Shown piece by piece: positions 14,411 to 24,776 of a DNA stretch of 64,000 nucleotides (position 1 is its first letter; each line of letters begins with the position of its first letter). The notes below the pieces were generated by a model, which worked only from the letters and a program-made list of their open reading frames with translations, was not told where the DNA came from and ran no database searches. This DNA comes from Rhodospirillales bacterium (GTDB lineage: Bacteria; Pseudomonadota; Alphaproteobacteria; Rhodospirillales; Defluviicoccaceae). The translations under genes were made by a program, and so were the position numbers. The stretch covers positions 62,001 through 126,000 of the forward strand of contig REEP01000052.1 of the NCBI GenBank assembly GCA_007695045.1, read 5' to 3'.

Positions 14411-15270
14411 GTGTCGCGTCCTTTGACCTCGATGCGCGTTTCTTTGGCGGGCGCGCCGCGGCGCACGATCACCTGGTCGGGAAAACGGAGGTCGAACAAC
14501 ACCACGTCGCGTTCGAGCAAGCCGTGATTCCGTTCGAACTCGGCGAATCGGAGCCAAGCCGACTGGGGATCGATCTCGGGCAGGCGAACTTCCATGCGAC
14601 CGTCCAGGCGCAGGTTCCACCGCCGCCCGCCGACCCGGATCGCTGCCGTCACCCGGTCCCGCAGGCTGGGCTGAGTGTCCAGCAAGGCGATGAGGGCACC
14701 GGTATGGGCCGGCGCATCGTCACCGACCACGATGGGCAGACCGCCGAACTGGCCAACATCGCCGTGCGGGATCACCTGGCCTTGGCGGTCCACCAGCGTG
14801 AAGGTCCCATGGCTCTGCCACAATGCCTGTGGCTGGCGTTCGCTGATGTGGACCACGACGGTGTCCGGCAGCAGTCGTTCCACGGAAGCGGCCTTGACCC
14901 AGGGCAGCGTCAGCAGGCGCTCACGGGCCTCGTGGATATCGAGCGCAAGGATCGGCATGCCGGGCCGCACGTTCAGTGCCTGCAGCAGCTGCTGGCGCGT
15001 GGTTTCCTGGCGGCCGACCACGAACACTTCGCCCACCTGGAGGCCGGCCGCCGCCGTCGCATCAACCAGCGATTGCCCCACCTGCAGGGCGAGCCGGTGA
15101 GGCAGGGCGGAGGACCAGGCCCACCAGCCACCGCCGATCATCGTCAGCAGGGTGGCGGCGGCTGCGCCCAGCAGCAGGGGGCGGCCACGCCAGGCCGGGA
15201 CCACCCGCTTGCGCTTCTGACCCCGCCGAGCGCGCCGGGTGGTTGCGAAGGAACGTGTCAGGAATCGCAC
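14407..15270 (-). CDS. ftsQ: Cell division protein FtsQ
   Basis: A 287-residue bitopic divisome protein. A very basic cytoplasmic tail (about residues 1-30, many Arg/Lys) precedes one transmembrane segment (about 32-52). The periplasmic POTRA domain (VGEVFVVGRQETTRQQLLQAL) and the FtsQ domain (LPWVKAASVERLLPDTVVVHI) follow. The GTG start at 15270 has a GGAG 8 bases upstream and overlaps ddl by 13 bases. The order ddl-ftsQ-ftsA-ftsZ is the classical one. Confidence 0.93.
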   Translation of the reverse strand: MRFLTRSFATTRRARRGQKRKRVVPAWRGRPLLLGAAAATLLTMIGGGWWAWSSALPHRLALQVGQSLVDATAAAGLQVGEVFVVGRQETTRQQLLQALNVRPGMPILALDIHEARERLLTLPWVKAASVERLLPDTVVVHISERQPQALWQSHGTFTLVDRQGQVIPHGDVGQFGGLPIVVGDDAPAHTGALIALLDTQPSLRDRVTAAIRVGGRRWNLRLDGRMEVRLPEIDPQSAWLRFAEFERNHGLLERDVVLFDLRFPDQVIVRRGAPAKETRIEVKGRDT

Positions 15271-16160
15271 GCTGCTGTCTCCACCATCCAGTCGACCAGG
15301 GTTGGAAACGAGATGCCGGCATGGGCTGCCTGCTCCGGCACGAGCGATGTCGGCGTCATGCCGGGCTGGGTATTGACCTCCAGCATGAACAGGGTCTCAC
15401 CGTCCCAGCGCAGGTCGGCACGCGAAACGCCGCGGCACCCCAGCGACCGGTGCGCCGCGACGGCAAGCTGCAGCGTCTCGGCATACACCGCGTCTGGCAC
15501 GTCCGCCGGGACCATGTGCCGCGACCCGCCCGGCGCGTACTTCGCGTCGTAATCGTAGAAACCACGGGCTGTCGTGATTTCTGTGACGCCCAGCGGCCGA
15601 TCCCCCATGACCGCCACAGTCAGTTCCCGCCCGGGGATGAAGCGCTCCACCATCACGGCCATGTCTGGCATATCTGCCGCCGAGGGAATCGGATCGCCGT
15701 CACGAACGATACGGACACCCACGCTCGATCCCTCGTTCAGCGGCTTGATCACGAACGGGCGCGGCATCGGGTCGGCGGCTTCCAAGAGGTCGCCCGCGCG
15801 GGCGATGACGTGCGGCGCCACCGGAATGCCGGCCTCCGCGAACAGCCGTTTCGCCATCGGCTTGTTCATGGCGAGGGCCGAGGCCATGACTCCGGAGTGG
15901 GTGTAGGGAATGCCCAGAATCTCCAGCAGGCCCTGGACGCAGCCGTCTTCGCCCCAGCGGCCGTGCAAAGCGTTGAACACCACATCGGGTCGGGGCTCGA
16001 GCGCCGCCAGCAAGGCCGCCGGGTTGCGTTCCACCCGGATCGGCAAGACCGTGTGGCCGGCCTCCTCGAGTGCCCGGCAGCAGGCCGCGCCGCTGACGAG
16101 TGAGACCTCCCGTTCTGCCGACCACCCGCCCATCAGGACCGCAACACGCCTGCCCATCAT
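15258..16160 (-). CDS. ddl: D-alanine--D-alanine ligase
   Basis: A 300-residue ATP-grasp enzyme joining two D-Ala for the peptidoglycan stem. It has the N-terminal VAVLMGGWSAEREVSL with the substrate glutamate, HGRWGEDGCVQGLLE, the ATP-grasp loop PLNEGSSVGV, and the metal-binding EVNTQPGMT near the C-terminus. Length is normal. It begins directly after the murB stop and overlaps ftsQ at its end. Confidence 0.97.
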   Translation of the reverse strand: MMGRRVAVLMGGWSAEREVSLVSGAACCRALEEAGHTVLPIRVERNPAALLAALEPRPDVVFNALHGRWGEDGCVQGLLEILGIPYTHSGVMASALAMNKPMAKRLFAEAGIPVAPHVIARAGDLLEAADPMPRPFVIKPLNEGSSVGVRIVRDGDPIPSAADMPDMAVMVERFIPGRELTVAVMGDRPLGVTEITTARGFYDYDAKYAPGGSRHMVPADVPDAVYAETLQLAVAAHRSLGCRGVSRADLRWDGETLFMLEVNTQPGMTPTSLVPEQAAHAGISFPTLVDWMVETAACDS

Positions 16161-17105
16161 TTATCCCCCGCTCTCCTCGGGGTGGCCGGACGTCTTGCCG
16201 ATGCGCCGGATCTCCCACTTCAGGTCAATGCCGGACGCTTCGCGGACCCGCACGCGCACGGTCTCACCCAGCCCTTCCAGGTCCGCGGCCGTGGCGGAAC
16301 CGGTATTGACCAGAAAGTTACAGTGCTTGTCGGACACCATCGCGCCCCCGAAGCGCAGCCCGCGGCAACCCGCCTGGTCGATCAGTTGCCAGGCCCGTGT
16401 CCCCGGTGGGTTGGTGAAGGTGCTGCCGCCGGTCGGCGTGCGGGTCGGCTGGTTCGCCTCCCGCATCACCCGGATTTCCTGCATGCGCCGCGCAATCGTG
16501 GCCGGGTCATCCGGGCAGCCCCGCAGCCGTGCTCCCAGGAAGATCCAGTTGTCCGGCACGGCGCAGCGCCGGTAGCCCAGGCCCAGATCGTCCCGGGCGA
16601 CCCAGTGCGCCTCGCCCGCGGGATCGAGCACGCGCGCTTGGGTCAGCACATCGCCGAGTTCAGCTCCAAACGCGCCGGCGTTCATGCGCAGTGCCCCGCC
16701 GATGGACCCCGGAATGCCGGAAAGGAACTCGAGGCCGCTGAGCCCATGGTCCAGGGCAACGCGGGCGACGTTGAGGTCGAGTGCGGCCGCACCGGCCTCC
16801 ACTTCCTCACCGGTTACGGTGATGCGAGCGAATCCGCGACCGAGGCGCACGACGACACCCGGTACGCCGCCGTCACGCACGAGCACGTTGGAGGCGAGGC
16901 CGAGCACGGTCACCGGAACGTCTGCAGGCTTGCAGGCCAGAAATACGGCCAAGTCTTCTTCGTCGGCGGGACGAAAGACCACCTCCGCCGGACCGCCGAC
17001 CTTGAACCAGGTCATCGGGCCCATGGGCACGTTGGCAGTATAGCGGCCACGCACCGCGGGCAGGCGGTCGAGCAGGGCGTGGGCGACGGTCCGCACTTCG
17101 GTCAT
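16161..17105 (-). CDS. murB: UDP-N-acetylenolpyruvoylglucosamine reductase MurB
   Basis: A 314-residue FAD enzyme reducing UDP-GlcNAc-enolpyruvate to UDP-MurNAc. It shows the FAD-domain pattern [16 protein letters not shown], the pyrophosphate-binding [18 protein letters not shown], the GYRRC motif near the active site, and [23 protein letters not shown] (type I-like C-domain, broken here by turns). ATG 17105 overlaps the murC stop (ATGA); an upstream open stretch to 17168 lies within murC and is not needed. Confidence 0.97.
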   Translation of the reverse strand: MTEVRTVAHALLDRLPAVRGRYTANVPMGPMTWFKVGGPAEVVFRPADEEDLAVFLACKPADVPVTVLGLASNVLVRDGGVPGVVVRLGRGFARITVTGEEVEAGAAALDLNVARVALDHGLSGLEFLSGIPGSIGGALRMNAGAFGAELGDVLTQARVLDPAGEAHWVARDDLGLGYRRCAVPDNWIFLGARLRGCPDDPATIARRMQEIRVMREANQPTRTPTGGSTFTNPPGTRAWQLIDQAGCRGLRFGGAMVSDKHCNFLVNTGSATAADLEGLGETVRVRVREASGIDLKWEIRRIGKTSGHPEESGG

Positions 17106-18538
17106 CGCTGCGCTCCTGCCGCCGCCAGGTGTCGAGCCGCGAGTTCGTCCGGCAGGCTGTGTGCCCACTTGGTAATGGTACCGGCGCCGAGACAGACGAC
17201 GATGTCACCCGGCCGCGCCAATCGGTCGACGGTCTCGGCGAGGGCTTCGGGGGCTGGCAACGGGACGGCGAAACGATGGCCGTGGGCGGCAAGTCCGTCT
17301 ACGAGGGCATCGCGGTCGGCGCCTGCGATCGGCTCCTCCCCCGCCGGATAGACGTCGGCCACAATTACAGCGTCTGCGTTGTTGAAGCAGGTGCAGAATT
17401 CCTCGAACAGGTTGTGCAGCCGGCTGTAACGATGGGGCTGGACCACCGCGATCACCCGTCCCCGGCTCACCGAACGGGCCGCTTCGAGTACGGCGGCGAT
17501 TTCCACCGGGTGGTGGCCGTAGTCATCAATGATGGTGATACCGTCCACTTCGCCGGTGCGGGTGAAGCGGCGGTTAACCCCGTCGAATGTCGCGAAGGCC
17601 CGACGAATCACCGAATCGCCGATGCCCAACTCGCTGGCGATCGCGATGGTCGCGAGCGCGTTCTGCGCGTTGTGGCGCCCGAACATAGGCAGGAACAGGT
17701 CCACGACCTCCCGCCTTTGCCCCGACTTGCGGTCGGCGATCATCACATTGAAGCGCATGCCGTCGTGACTGGTGGCGAGATCGACGGCCCGGATGTCCGC
17801 CTGCGGGCTGAACCCATAGGTGATCAGGCGGCGGTCCTGCAGCCGCGGGATCATCGCCTGAACCTCCGTATGATCGATACAGAGCGCGGCGAAGCCGTAG
17901 AACGGGATGTTGGCGACGAAGGCGGCAAACGCTTCGCGGACCGCATCGAACGTGCCGTAGTGGTCCAGATGCTCGGGATCCATGTTGGTCACCACCGCGC
18001 AGGTGGCCGGCAGCTTGAGGAAGGTGCCGTCGGATTCGTCCGCCTCCACGACCATCCAGTCGCCGCTTCCGAGCCGTGCGTTGGAGCCCCAGGCGTTGAT
18101 GATGCCGCCATTGACGACCGTCGGGTCCATCTCGGCTGCGTCCAGGAGTTGCGCCACCAGAGACGTTGTGGTGGTCTTGCCATGGGTGCCGCCCACCGCG
18201 ATCGAATACTTGAGGCGCATCAGTTCGGCCAGCATCTCCGCCCGGCGCACCACCGGAAGACGCAGCTTGCGGGCCGCAGCCACTTCCGGGTTGGTCGCCT
18301 TCACCGCCGACGACACGACCACCACCTGCGCCTCCCTCAGGTTGGCCGCGTCGTGCCCCACGGAGACGGGGATGCCTAGGCCGGAGAGGCGCTTGGTGTT
18401 GGCGTTGGCGGCGATGTCCGAGCCTTGCACGGAATAGCCGAGGTTGTGCAGAAGCTCGGCGATGCCGCTCATGCCGATGCCGCCGATGCCGACGAAATGC
18501 AGAGTGCCGATGCCGAGGGGCAGGGTGTCGATGGTCAT
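17102..18538 (-). CDS. murC: UDP-N-acetylmuramate--L-alanine ligase MurC
   Basis: A 478-residue Mur ligase adding L-Ala to UDP-MurNAc. It has the N-terminal Rossmann motif [17 protein letters not shown], the ATP loop [14 protein letters not shown] near residue 115, the central [12 protein letters not shown], and the third-domain [14 protein letters not shown]. Length and domain order are normal. It overlaps murG upstream and murB downstream by 4 bases each, so the run is translationally coupled. Confidence 0.98.
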   Translation of the reverse strand: MTIDTLPLGIGTLHFVGIGGIGMSGIAELLHNLGYSVQGSDIAANANTKRLSGLGIPVSVGHDAANLREAQVVVVSSAVKATNPEVAAARKLRLPVVRRAEMLAELMRLKYSIAVGGTHGKTTTTSLVAQLLDAAEMDPTVVNGGIINAWGSNARLGSGDWMVVEADESDGTFLKLPATCAVVTNMDPEHLDHYGTFDAVREAFAAFVANIPFYGFAALCIDHTEVQAMIPRLQDRRLITYGFSPQADIRAVDLATSHDGMRFNVMIADRKSGQRREVVDLFLPMFGRHNAQNALATIAIASELGIGDSVIRRAFATFDGVNRRFTRTGEVDGITIIDDYGHHPVEIAAVLEAARSVSRGRVIAVVQPHRYSRLHNLFEEFCTCFNNADAVIVADVYPAGEEPIAGADRDALVDGLAAHGHRFAVPLPAPEALAETVDRLARPGDIVVCLGAGTITKWAHSLPDELAARHLAAAGAQR

Positions 18539-19677
18539 GCAGCCTCCCGGTTACCGGCGCCGATGGGATTATCGGCGCCATTGCTGCCGGCGAGGGCCAG
18601 CACCGCGTCGGCCAGCCGGTCGGCCGCATCCGGCACGCCGATCGCCCGTGCCTTCGCAGCCGCGTCCGCCAGCGTCGCCCGGTCGTGCAGCCGGGATGAC
18701 AACAGGTCCGCCAGTTCATCGGGGGTGAAGGCGGGCTGCGGTATCGTCCAGGCGCCGCCGGCTGCGGCGACGGCTTCGGCATTGGCGCTCTGGTGGTCAT
18801 CGGTTGCGAAGGGGTAGGGGACCAGGATTGCGGGCCGACCGACGGTGGTCAGTTCGGCCACGGTGGACGCACCGGCCCGGGCGATCACCAGATGGGCCGC
18901 CGCCAAGCGCTCCGGCACGTCGGTGAAGAATGCGGCCAGTTCCGCTGTGATGCCGAGGCGTCCGTAGGCCGCCCGGACCCGTTCTAGGTCCTCGGGCCGG
19001 CATTGCTGCACCAGCCCGAGCCGCTGCCGGATTTCTTCCGGCAAGCGGCCGACGGCTTCGGGAACGATGTCGCTGAAGATGCGGGCCCCCTGGCTGCCGC
19101 CCAGGACCAGGATGCGCATGGGCCCGTCTACGGTCCGGTCCGGATAGGGCTGTTCGCGCAATGCAAGGAAGGCCGGCCGCACCGGCATGCCGGTGTGCAC
19201 GGCCTTGCTGAGTAGTGTGTCACCTAGGAAACGCGGCGTCGGGAACGCGGTGGCGAGGCGATCAACGCGGCCGGCCAACAGCCGGTTGGCCCGGCCCAGC
19301 ACGGCGTTCTGTTCATGGACCAGAAGCGGCATCCGCAGCAGCGATGCCGCCAACGTCGCCGGCAGGGAGGCATAGCCGCCGAACCCCACGGCGGCGGCGG
19401 GGCTTAGCCGGCGTAACAGCCGGCGCGCCTGCACCACGCCGATCCCGACTTGGCCAACGCCTGTGATGCGGGCGACGAGGCCCTTGCCGGCGACGCCGGC
19501 CGCGCGCAACCGATAGGTTTCAAGCTCGGCAAGGCCGCCACCGATGTCGCCACCGCGACGATCGGTCACAAGGACCGGGCGAGCGCCGCGGGACAGCAGA
19601 GTCCGCGCCAACGCCTCTGCCGGAAACAGGTGTCCGCCGGTGCCACCCGCCGCCAGCACGATCAGCGGGGCCGTCAT
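18535..19677 (-). CDS. murG: Lipid II synthase MurG (GlcNAc transferase)
   Basis: A 380-residue GT28 glycosyltransferase converting lipid I to lipid II at the inner face of the membrane. Visible are the glycine-rich N-terminal loop [45 protein letters not shown], and the donor-binding region ITRAGAST as [12 protein letters not shown] with [18 protein letters not shown] overlaps link it to ftsW and murC. Confidence 0.97.
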   Translation of the reverse strand: MTAPLIVLAAGGTGGHLFPAEALARTLLSRGARPVLVTDRRGGDIGGGLAELETYRLRAAGVAGKGLVARITGVGQVGIGVVQARRLLRRLSPAAAVGFGGYASLPATLAASLLRMPLLVHEQNAVLGRANRLLAGRVDRLATAFPTPRFLGDTLLSKAVHTGMPVRPAFLALREQPYPDRTVDGPMRILVLGGSQGARIFSDIVPEAVGRLPEEIRQRLGLVQQCRPEDLERVRAAYGRLGITAELAAFFTDVPERLAAAHLVIARAGASTVAELTTVGRPAILVPYPFATDDHQSANAEAVAAAGGAWTIPQPAFTPDELADLLSSRLHDRATLADAAAKARAIGVPDAADRLADAVLALAGSNGADNPIGAGNREAA

Positions 19678-20801
19678 CGCTCACCTCCGGAGCCGGCGCG
19701 GTCACGGGTGAGCGCCAGCATCATTCCCATGGCCCAGGCGAGCGCAATGGTCGATGAACCGCCGTACGAGATAAATGGCAGCGTTATGCCTTTGGGCGGG
19801 ATGAGATGCACCGTTGAGGCCATGTTGACCAGGGCCTGCAAGCCGAACTGCACCAGCAACCCGGCCGCCGCCAGCACCACGAACAGGTTGTCATGGCGCA
19901 GCGACCGACCGAGCCCTCGCACCACGACGAACGCGAACAGGCCGATCAACAGCATACAGGCGATGATGCCGAATTCCTCCCCCACCACCGCCAGGATGAA
20001 ATCGGAATGGGCGTCGGGCAGCACTTCCTTCACGCGCCCTTCCCCGGGGCCGCGGCCGAGCAGGCCACCGCTGCGGAAAGCCTCCAGAGACCGTGCCACC
20101 TGATAGCCGTCGCTACCGCTGGCGGGATCGAGGAAGTTGTCCACGCGTGCTCGCACGTGTCCGAAGCTGTAATAGGCGCCGACCCCGCCGGCTGCCACCA
20201 GACCGACGAGGATGACGACGACCAACACGGGCAAGCCGATCAGGAACAGCTGCGTCATCCACACGGCGGTGACCATCAGGGCCATCCCCACATCCGGTTG
20301 CAGGAGAAGGGCGCCCACCGTCAGGGCCAGCAGCACAACGGCTAACGGGTACCCCGGCCCCGACGGTTGCAGGCGCCCGGCGGCGATCAGCCACGCGGCG
20401 GCGACGGCGAAAGCCGGCTTCAGGAACTCCGATGGTTGAATGGACACCCCGCCAAGGTGGAGCCACCGGGTGGCGCCTTTGATCTCGGGGCCGACAAAGG
20501 GGGTCGCCAGGGTCAGGCCGAAAAACACCACGAACATGGCGATGCCGATGCGCCGCACGCCAATCGGCGACAACAACGACGCAAAGACCATGGCGGCGAC
20601 GGCCATGGGCAGGAAGCCCAGCTGCCGGCGGGCGAAGTAGAAGGTGTCCAGGTTGAGGCGTTCGGCCACCGCAGGCGACGCCGCCAAGGTCATGACGATG
20701 CCAAGCAGCACGATCGCCATCAGCGCGCCCAGGGACCAACGGTCCACCGTCCACCACCACCGACCGAGCAGGCTGGTATCGGTGCGGGAGAAGGCGGTCA
20801 T
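19674..20801 (-). CDS. ftsW: Lipid II polymerase FtsW (SEDS family)
   Basis: A 375-residue polytopic SEDS protein with about ten hydrophobic segments. It polymerises septal glycan together with FtsI. Family motifs include RWLHLGGVSIQPSEFLKPAF, QPDVGMALM with the presumed catalytic aspartate, VEEFG as VGEEFGIIACMLLIGL, and the ending FISYGGSSTIALAWAMGMML. It sits between murD and murG with 4-base overlaps. Confidence 0.97.
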   Translation of the reverse strand: MTAFSRTDTSLLGRWWWTVDRWSLGALMAIVLLGIVMTLAASPAVAERLNLDTFYFARRQLGFLPMAVAAMVFASLLSPIGVRRIGIAMFVVFFGLTLATPFVGPEIKGATRWLHLGGVSIQPSEFLKPAFAVAAAWLIAAGRLQPSGPGYPLAVVLLALTVGALLLQPDVGMALMVTAVWMTQLFLIGLPVLVVVILVGLVAAGGVGAYYSFGHVRARVDNFLDPASGSDGYQVARSLEAFRSGGLLGRGPGEGRVKEVLPDAHSDFILAVVGEEFGIIACMLLIGLFAFVVVRGLGRSLRHDNLFVVLAAAGLLVQFGLQALVNMASTVHLIPPKGITLPFISYGGSSTIALAWAMGMMLALTRDRAGSGGER

Positions 20802-22222
20802 GACGGCCGCCTCTGGTCACCGGCATTTTCAACCCCGGTATTCTCAACCCCGGCATTTTTTACCAACGATCGAAACGCGTCGCCGCGGGCTTCAAAATTC
20901 GGGAACTGGTCGAACGAGGCACAGGCCGGCGACAGCAGCACGACCGAGCCGCGGCAGCCGTTTTGGGCGATCCTGTTCCGTGCCGACGAGACGGCCGCTG
21001 CGAGGGTGCCGGCGACGGTCACCGGGACCCGGCCCTCAAGCTCGGCGGCGAAGCGGTCAGCCGCCTCGCCGATCAGGAAGGCGTGGCGCACGCGCGAAAG
21101 ATTGGCCATCACGGCGGCAAGGCCATCCTCCTTGGCCCGGCCGCCGGCAATCCAGTAGACTTGGTCGTAGCATGCGAGCGCCCGCGCCGCCGCGTCGCCG
21201 TTGGTCGCCTTGCTGTCGTTGACATACGTGACGCCGTCGATCACCGCGACCCGCTCCTGGCGATGGGGCAAGCCGGGGAACGTGCACATCGCCCGGATGG
21301 CGACCTCCGTTGCCACGCCGAGAGCGCGGGCGACTGCCAGGGCCGCCGCCGCGTTCTGAGCGTTGTGCGCCCCGACCAGCGCCGGTGCCTGGTCGAGATC
21401 CAGGACCGAGATGGCGCGATCGCCGCCCTGCGTCTCGAACAGGCGGCGCCCTTCTGCATAGATGCCGCCAGGCACCGGGCCACTGCTGGAGACAGGGACC
21501 AAGCGGGGACCGGCTTGGCCTGCCATGGCCTGAAAGACCGACCGGGTGAAACGGTCGTCAACCCCGATGACCGCTGTCGTCCTTCCGGTCTGGCCGCGAA
21601 AGATCAGGCGCTTGGCGGCGAGGTAGCCGTCCATGCCGCCATGGCGGTCCAGGTGATCCGGGCTGACATTCAGCAGCACCGCGACGTCGCAGGTGAGCGA
21701 CGGCGTGATCTCCAGCTGATACGAGGACAATTCCAGGACGTAGACACCGTCTTCGCCCAGCATCGGCAAAGACAGTGCCGGCACGCCGATGTTGGCGCCC
21801 ACGGCAACATCGAGACCTGCCGCCGTCAGGATGTGCCCGACCAGGGCTGTGGTGGTGGACTTGCCATTGGTGCCGGTGATCCCCACAACCTTGGCGCCTT
21901 GCCGTGTCCTCAGCAACAACTCCACGTCGCTGATCACTTCCAGGCCCTTGCTGCGGGCGCGCGCCACCACCGGGTGCGGCTGAGGATAAGTGTGCGGGAT
22001 GCCGGGGCTCAGAACCAGGGCCGCAATGCTCTCGAGATCCTGATCGACGAGATCGGCCAAGCGGACACCCCGGGCGTCGGCGCGAGACCGGGCCGGTTCA
22101 CTGTCATCCCAGGCGAGGACCTGCTTGCCGGCAGCCGTCAAGGCAGCAGCCGCGGCAAGACCGCTGAGACCCAAGCCGAGGACGGCGAAGTGCTGGCCAG
22201 GCAGGGTGGACAGGTCGATCAT
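20798..22222 (-). CDS. murD: UDP-N-acetylmuramoylalanine--D-glutamate ligase MurD
   Basis: A 474-residue Mur ligase adding D-Glu. It starts at ATG 22222 (IDLSTLPGQHFAVLGLGLSG), just after the mraY stop; the same frame stays open through mraY, but that stretch is a shadow. The ATP loop VVGITGTNGKSTTTALV, the LNVSPDHLDRH motif and the third-domain VTYVNDSKATNGDAA are all present. The C-terminal 20 residues contain a short imperfect duplication (GVENTGVENAG), which is unusual but outside the catalytic domains. Confidence 0.96.
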   Translation of the reverse strand: MIDLSTLPGQHFAVLGLGLSGLAAAAALTAAGKQVLAWDDSEPARSRADARGVRLADLVDQDLESIAALVLSPGIPHTYPQPHPVVARARSKGLEVISDVELLLRTRQGAKVVGITGTNGKSTTTALVGHILTAAGLDVAVGANIGVPALSLPMLGEDGVYVLELSSYQLEITPSLTCDVAVLLNVSPDHLDRHGGMDGYLAAKRLIFRGQTGRTTAVIGVDDRFTRSVFQAMAGQAGPRLVPVSSSGPVPGGIYAEGRRLFETQGGDRAISVLDLDQAPALVGAHNAQNAAAALAVARALGVATEVAIRAMCTFPGLPHRQERVAVIDGVTYVNDSKATNGDAAARALACYDQVYWIAGGRAKEDGLAAVMANLSRVRHAFLIGEAADRFAAELEGRVPVTVAGTLAAAVSSARNRIAQNGCRGSVVLLSPACASFDQFPNFEARGDAFRSLVKNAGVENTGVENAGDQRRPS

Positions 22223-22233
22223 CTCCGCGTCCC

Positions 22234-23322
22234 TCACCTGAGCTTCAAGGTGGACAGGCCGGCCAGGGCCAGGATCGAGGCGATGATCCAGAAACGGATG
22301 ACGATGGTGGACTCGGCCCACCCCTTCTTTTCGAAATGGTGGTGAAGCGGGGCCATTCGGAACACGCGCCGTCCGGTCAATTTGTACGACGCCACCTGGA
22401 CGATCACCGAAACGGTTTCCAGCACGAACAGCCCGCCGACGATGAGTAGAACGATTTCGTGCTTGACGATGACGCTGACGGTGCCGAGGGCACCGCCCAG
22501 GGAAAGCGATCCGGTATCGCCCATGAACACCCGGGCGGGCGGGGCATTGAACCACAGGAAACCGAGGCCGCCCCCCATCAGCGCACCCAGAAAGACCGCG
22601 AGTTCGCCGGCGCCGACCACGTAGTGGATCTGGAGATAGTTGGCGAACACGATGTTGCCGACGAGGTAGGCGATCAGGGCGAAGACAGCGGCGGCAATCA
22701 TGGTCGGGACGATGGCGAGGCCGTCGAGACCATCGGTGAGATTGACCGCGTTGGAGGTTCCGACCACCACCAGCACCGCCAGAACAAGGAATCCCCACCC
22801 GAGCGGGATCAACAGGTCCTTGAAGAACGGGACCGCCAGAGTCATTCGCAACGGCTCCGGCGTCAGCAGGATGATCCAGATCGCGGCCACTACTGCGATC
22901 AGCACCTGCAGGCCGAGCTTGAGGCGGCCGGGGAGACCGCGGCTGTTGCGCAGCGCCACCTTGCGGTAATCGTCCAGAAAGCCGATGGTGCCGTAGCCGA
23001 TGGTGACGCCGAGCGCCACCCAGACGAAACCGTTGCTGAGGTCTGCCCACAGCAGCGTCGACAAGGTCAGACCCACCAGGATCAGGAACCCCCCCATCGT
23101 GGGCGTGCCGCGCTTGGTGAGCAGATGGCTTTCCGGGCCGTCGTCCCGGATCGGCTGCCCACCGTTCTGATGCGCACGCAGCTGGCGAATCAGCCACGGC
23201 CCCAGAACGAAGCTGATGACGAGGGCTGTGAGGACAGCGCCGCCCGTCCGAAACGTCAGATAGCGGAACACGTTGAAAATCGTGAACTCGTCGGCGAGGG
23301 GGAAAAGCAGATGGTACAGCAT
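22234..23322 (-). CDS. mraY: Phospho-MurNAc-pentapeptide transferase MraY
   Basis: A 362-residue membrane enzyme with about ten transmembrane segments. It transfers phospho-MurNAc-pentapeptide to undecaprenyl phosphate, making lipid I. Signature stretches are [13 protein letters not shown], the aspartate pair [44 protein letters not shown], and [21 protein letters not shown] 23322 begins directly after the murF stop. The frame continues upstream inside murF, but this start matches the family N-terminus MLYHLLFPL. Confidence 0.97.
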   Translation of the reverse strand: MLYHLLFPLADEFTIFNVFRYLTFRTGGAVLTALVISFVLGPWLIRQLRAHQNGGQPIRDDGPESHLLTKRGTPTMGGFLILVGLTLSTLLWADLSNGFVWVALGVTIGYGTIGFLDDYRKVALRNSRGLPGRLKLGLQVLIAVVAAIWIILLTPEPLRMTLAVPFFKDLLIPLGWGFLVLAVLVVVGTSNAVNLTDGLDGLAIVPTMIAAAVFALIAYLVGNIVFANYLQIHYVVGAGELAVFLGALMGGGLGFLWFNAPPARVFMGDTGSLSLGGALGTVSVIVKHEIVLLIVGGLFVLETVSVIVQVASYKLTGRRVFRMAPLHHHFEKKGWAESTIVIRFWIIASILALAGLSTLKLR

Positions 23323-23324
23323 GC

Positions 23325-24776
23325 CTATCCCCCGCTCGCGGCCCGGGGCGGGGCCTCCATTGCCTTCGACGCGTCGCCGCTCTGCAGCAAGGCCGCGACC
23401 ACGATGCCCATGCGGCTGCCAGCCGAGCCTTTGACCACCACGACGTCGCCACTGTGGACGCCGGCCGTCACCCGCGGCGCCAGGATCTCGGCGCTGTCGG
23501 CATGTTCGCCGCGGAGGGAGGGGGGCAAGGCCTCGAACAGGTGTGCCATCAGCGGTCCCGCGGTGTACACCCGGTCGACCCCGTGGTCCCGGAGCGGTGC
23601 CGCCAGCGCCGCATGCAGGGCCGGTGCGTCGTCCCCCAGCTCGAGCATGTCGCCCAGCACGGCGATGCGCCGGCCGCCCGGCCCGGGCGTGCTTCGGGCC
23701 AGCACGGCGAGGGATGCGGCCACCGAGACGGGACTGGCGTTGTAGCTGTCGTCGATCACGGTCAAAACGCCGTCCGGGCGCGTCACACGGTGACGCTGTC
23801 CCCGCCCCTTGGGCTCGGTAAAACCGGCGAAAGCGGCGGCCGCCGCAGGCACGTCGGCACCGACGGCCCAAACGCTCGCCAGGACGCAAAGGCTGTTGAT
23901 CACCCAGTGCGGCCCCGCGACCGGGACGTGATACGTCACGGTCCCGCCCGGAAAGGCGGCCCGCACATGGGAGCCTTCGGCGCCAACCTGGGCTTCAACA
24001 ATGCGGACATCGGCGTCCGGGTGTCGGCCGAAGCTGACGATTCGCGCTGCGGGGGAGCCGGATGCCGCCGCGGCCAAACGGTCGAACTGCGGGTTGTCTC
24101 GGAACAAGACGGCAGCGCCACGCGCAGCCAAGCCCTGGAAGATCTCCGCTTTCGCGTCAGCGATGGCCGCGACCGACGCAAAGTGCGCTCGATGCACCGC
24201 TTCCACCGTGGTGATCACGGCCACATCCGGCCGCGCCAGCCGCGCCAGCGGCGCGATTTCCCCGGCATGGTTCATTCCCATCTCCAGAACCCCGAACGCG
24301 GCATCGGCCGGGAGGCGCGCAAGGCTCAGCGGGAGGCCCCAGTGGTTGTTGAGGTTGCCGCGGCTGGCGACCGTCTCGCCCTGGTTACCGAGCACCAGCC
24401 GGAGCGCATCCTTGACGCCAGTCTTGCCGACGCTGCCGGTGACACCGATCACCCGGGCTGCGGTCCGGCTTCGCGCCGCAGTGGCCAGGGCGGTGAGGCC
24501 TGTGAGGGTATCCTCGACCAGCAGCAGCGGGGCGTCGGTCGGCACGCTATCCGGCCGCATTTTGACCATGGCGGCGACCGCACCACGCTCAAGAGCGTCG
24601 GCAACGAAGGTGTGGCCGTCAAAATTGGGGCCGGACAGGGCTATGAACAGGTCGCCCGGCTCGATCGTGCGGCTGTCGATGGAGATGCCTCGTGCCTCCC
24701 ACGCCGCGGTCGCCCGGCCGCCAGTGGCCGCCGCGGCGTCCGCCGCCGTCCATAAGATCTTCCTGGGATGGCTCAT
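23325..24776 (-). CDS. murF: UDP-MurNAc-tripeptide--D-Ala-D-Ala ligase MurF
   Basis: A 483-residue Mur ligase adding the D-Ala-D-Ala dipeptide. It shows the N-terminal [17 protein letters not shown], the ATP loop [17 protein letters not shown] near residue 110, the [19 protein letters not shown] motif, and [13 protein letters not shown]. The loop has Gly-Lys-Thr-Gly rather than the more common Gly-Lys-Thr-Thr/Ser, a tolerated variant in alphaproteobacterial MurF. It overlaps murE by 4 bases. Confidence 0.96.
   Translation of the reverse strand: MSHPRKILWTAADAAAATGGRATAAWEARGISIDSRTIEPGDLFIALSGPNFDGHTFVADALERGAVAAMVKMRPDSVPTDAPLLLVEDTLTGLTALATAARSRTAARVIGVTGSVGKTGVKDALRLVLGNQGETVASRGNLNNHWGLPLSLARLPADAAFGVLEMGMNHAGEIAPLARLARPDVAVITTVEAVHRAHFASVAAIADAKAEIFQGLAARGAAVLFRDNPQFDRLAAAASGSPAARIVSFGRHPDADVRIVEAQVGAEGSHVRAAFPGGTVTYHVPVAGPHWVINSLCVLASVWAVGADVPAAAAAFAGFTEPKGRGQRHRVTRPDGVLTVIDDSYNASPVSVAASLAVLARSTPGPGGRRIAVLGDMLELGDDAPALHAALAAPLRDHGVDRVYTAGPLMAHLFEALPPSLRGEHADSAEILAPRVTAGVHSGDVVVVKGSAGSRMGIVVAALLQSGDASKAMEAPPRAASGG

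Noticed and set aside
20798-23452. Single 884-residue minus-strand frame covering mraY and murD
   Set aside because: Only the C-terminal part is MurD; the N-terminal part is mraY read in the wrong frame. MurD starts at 22222.
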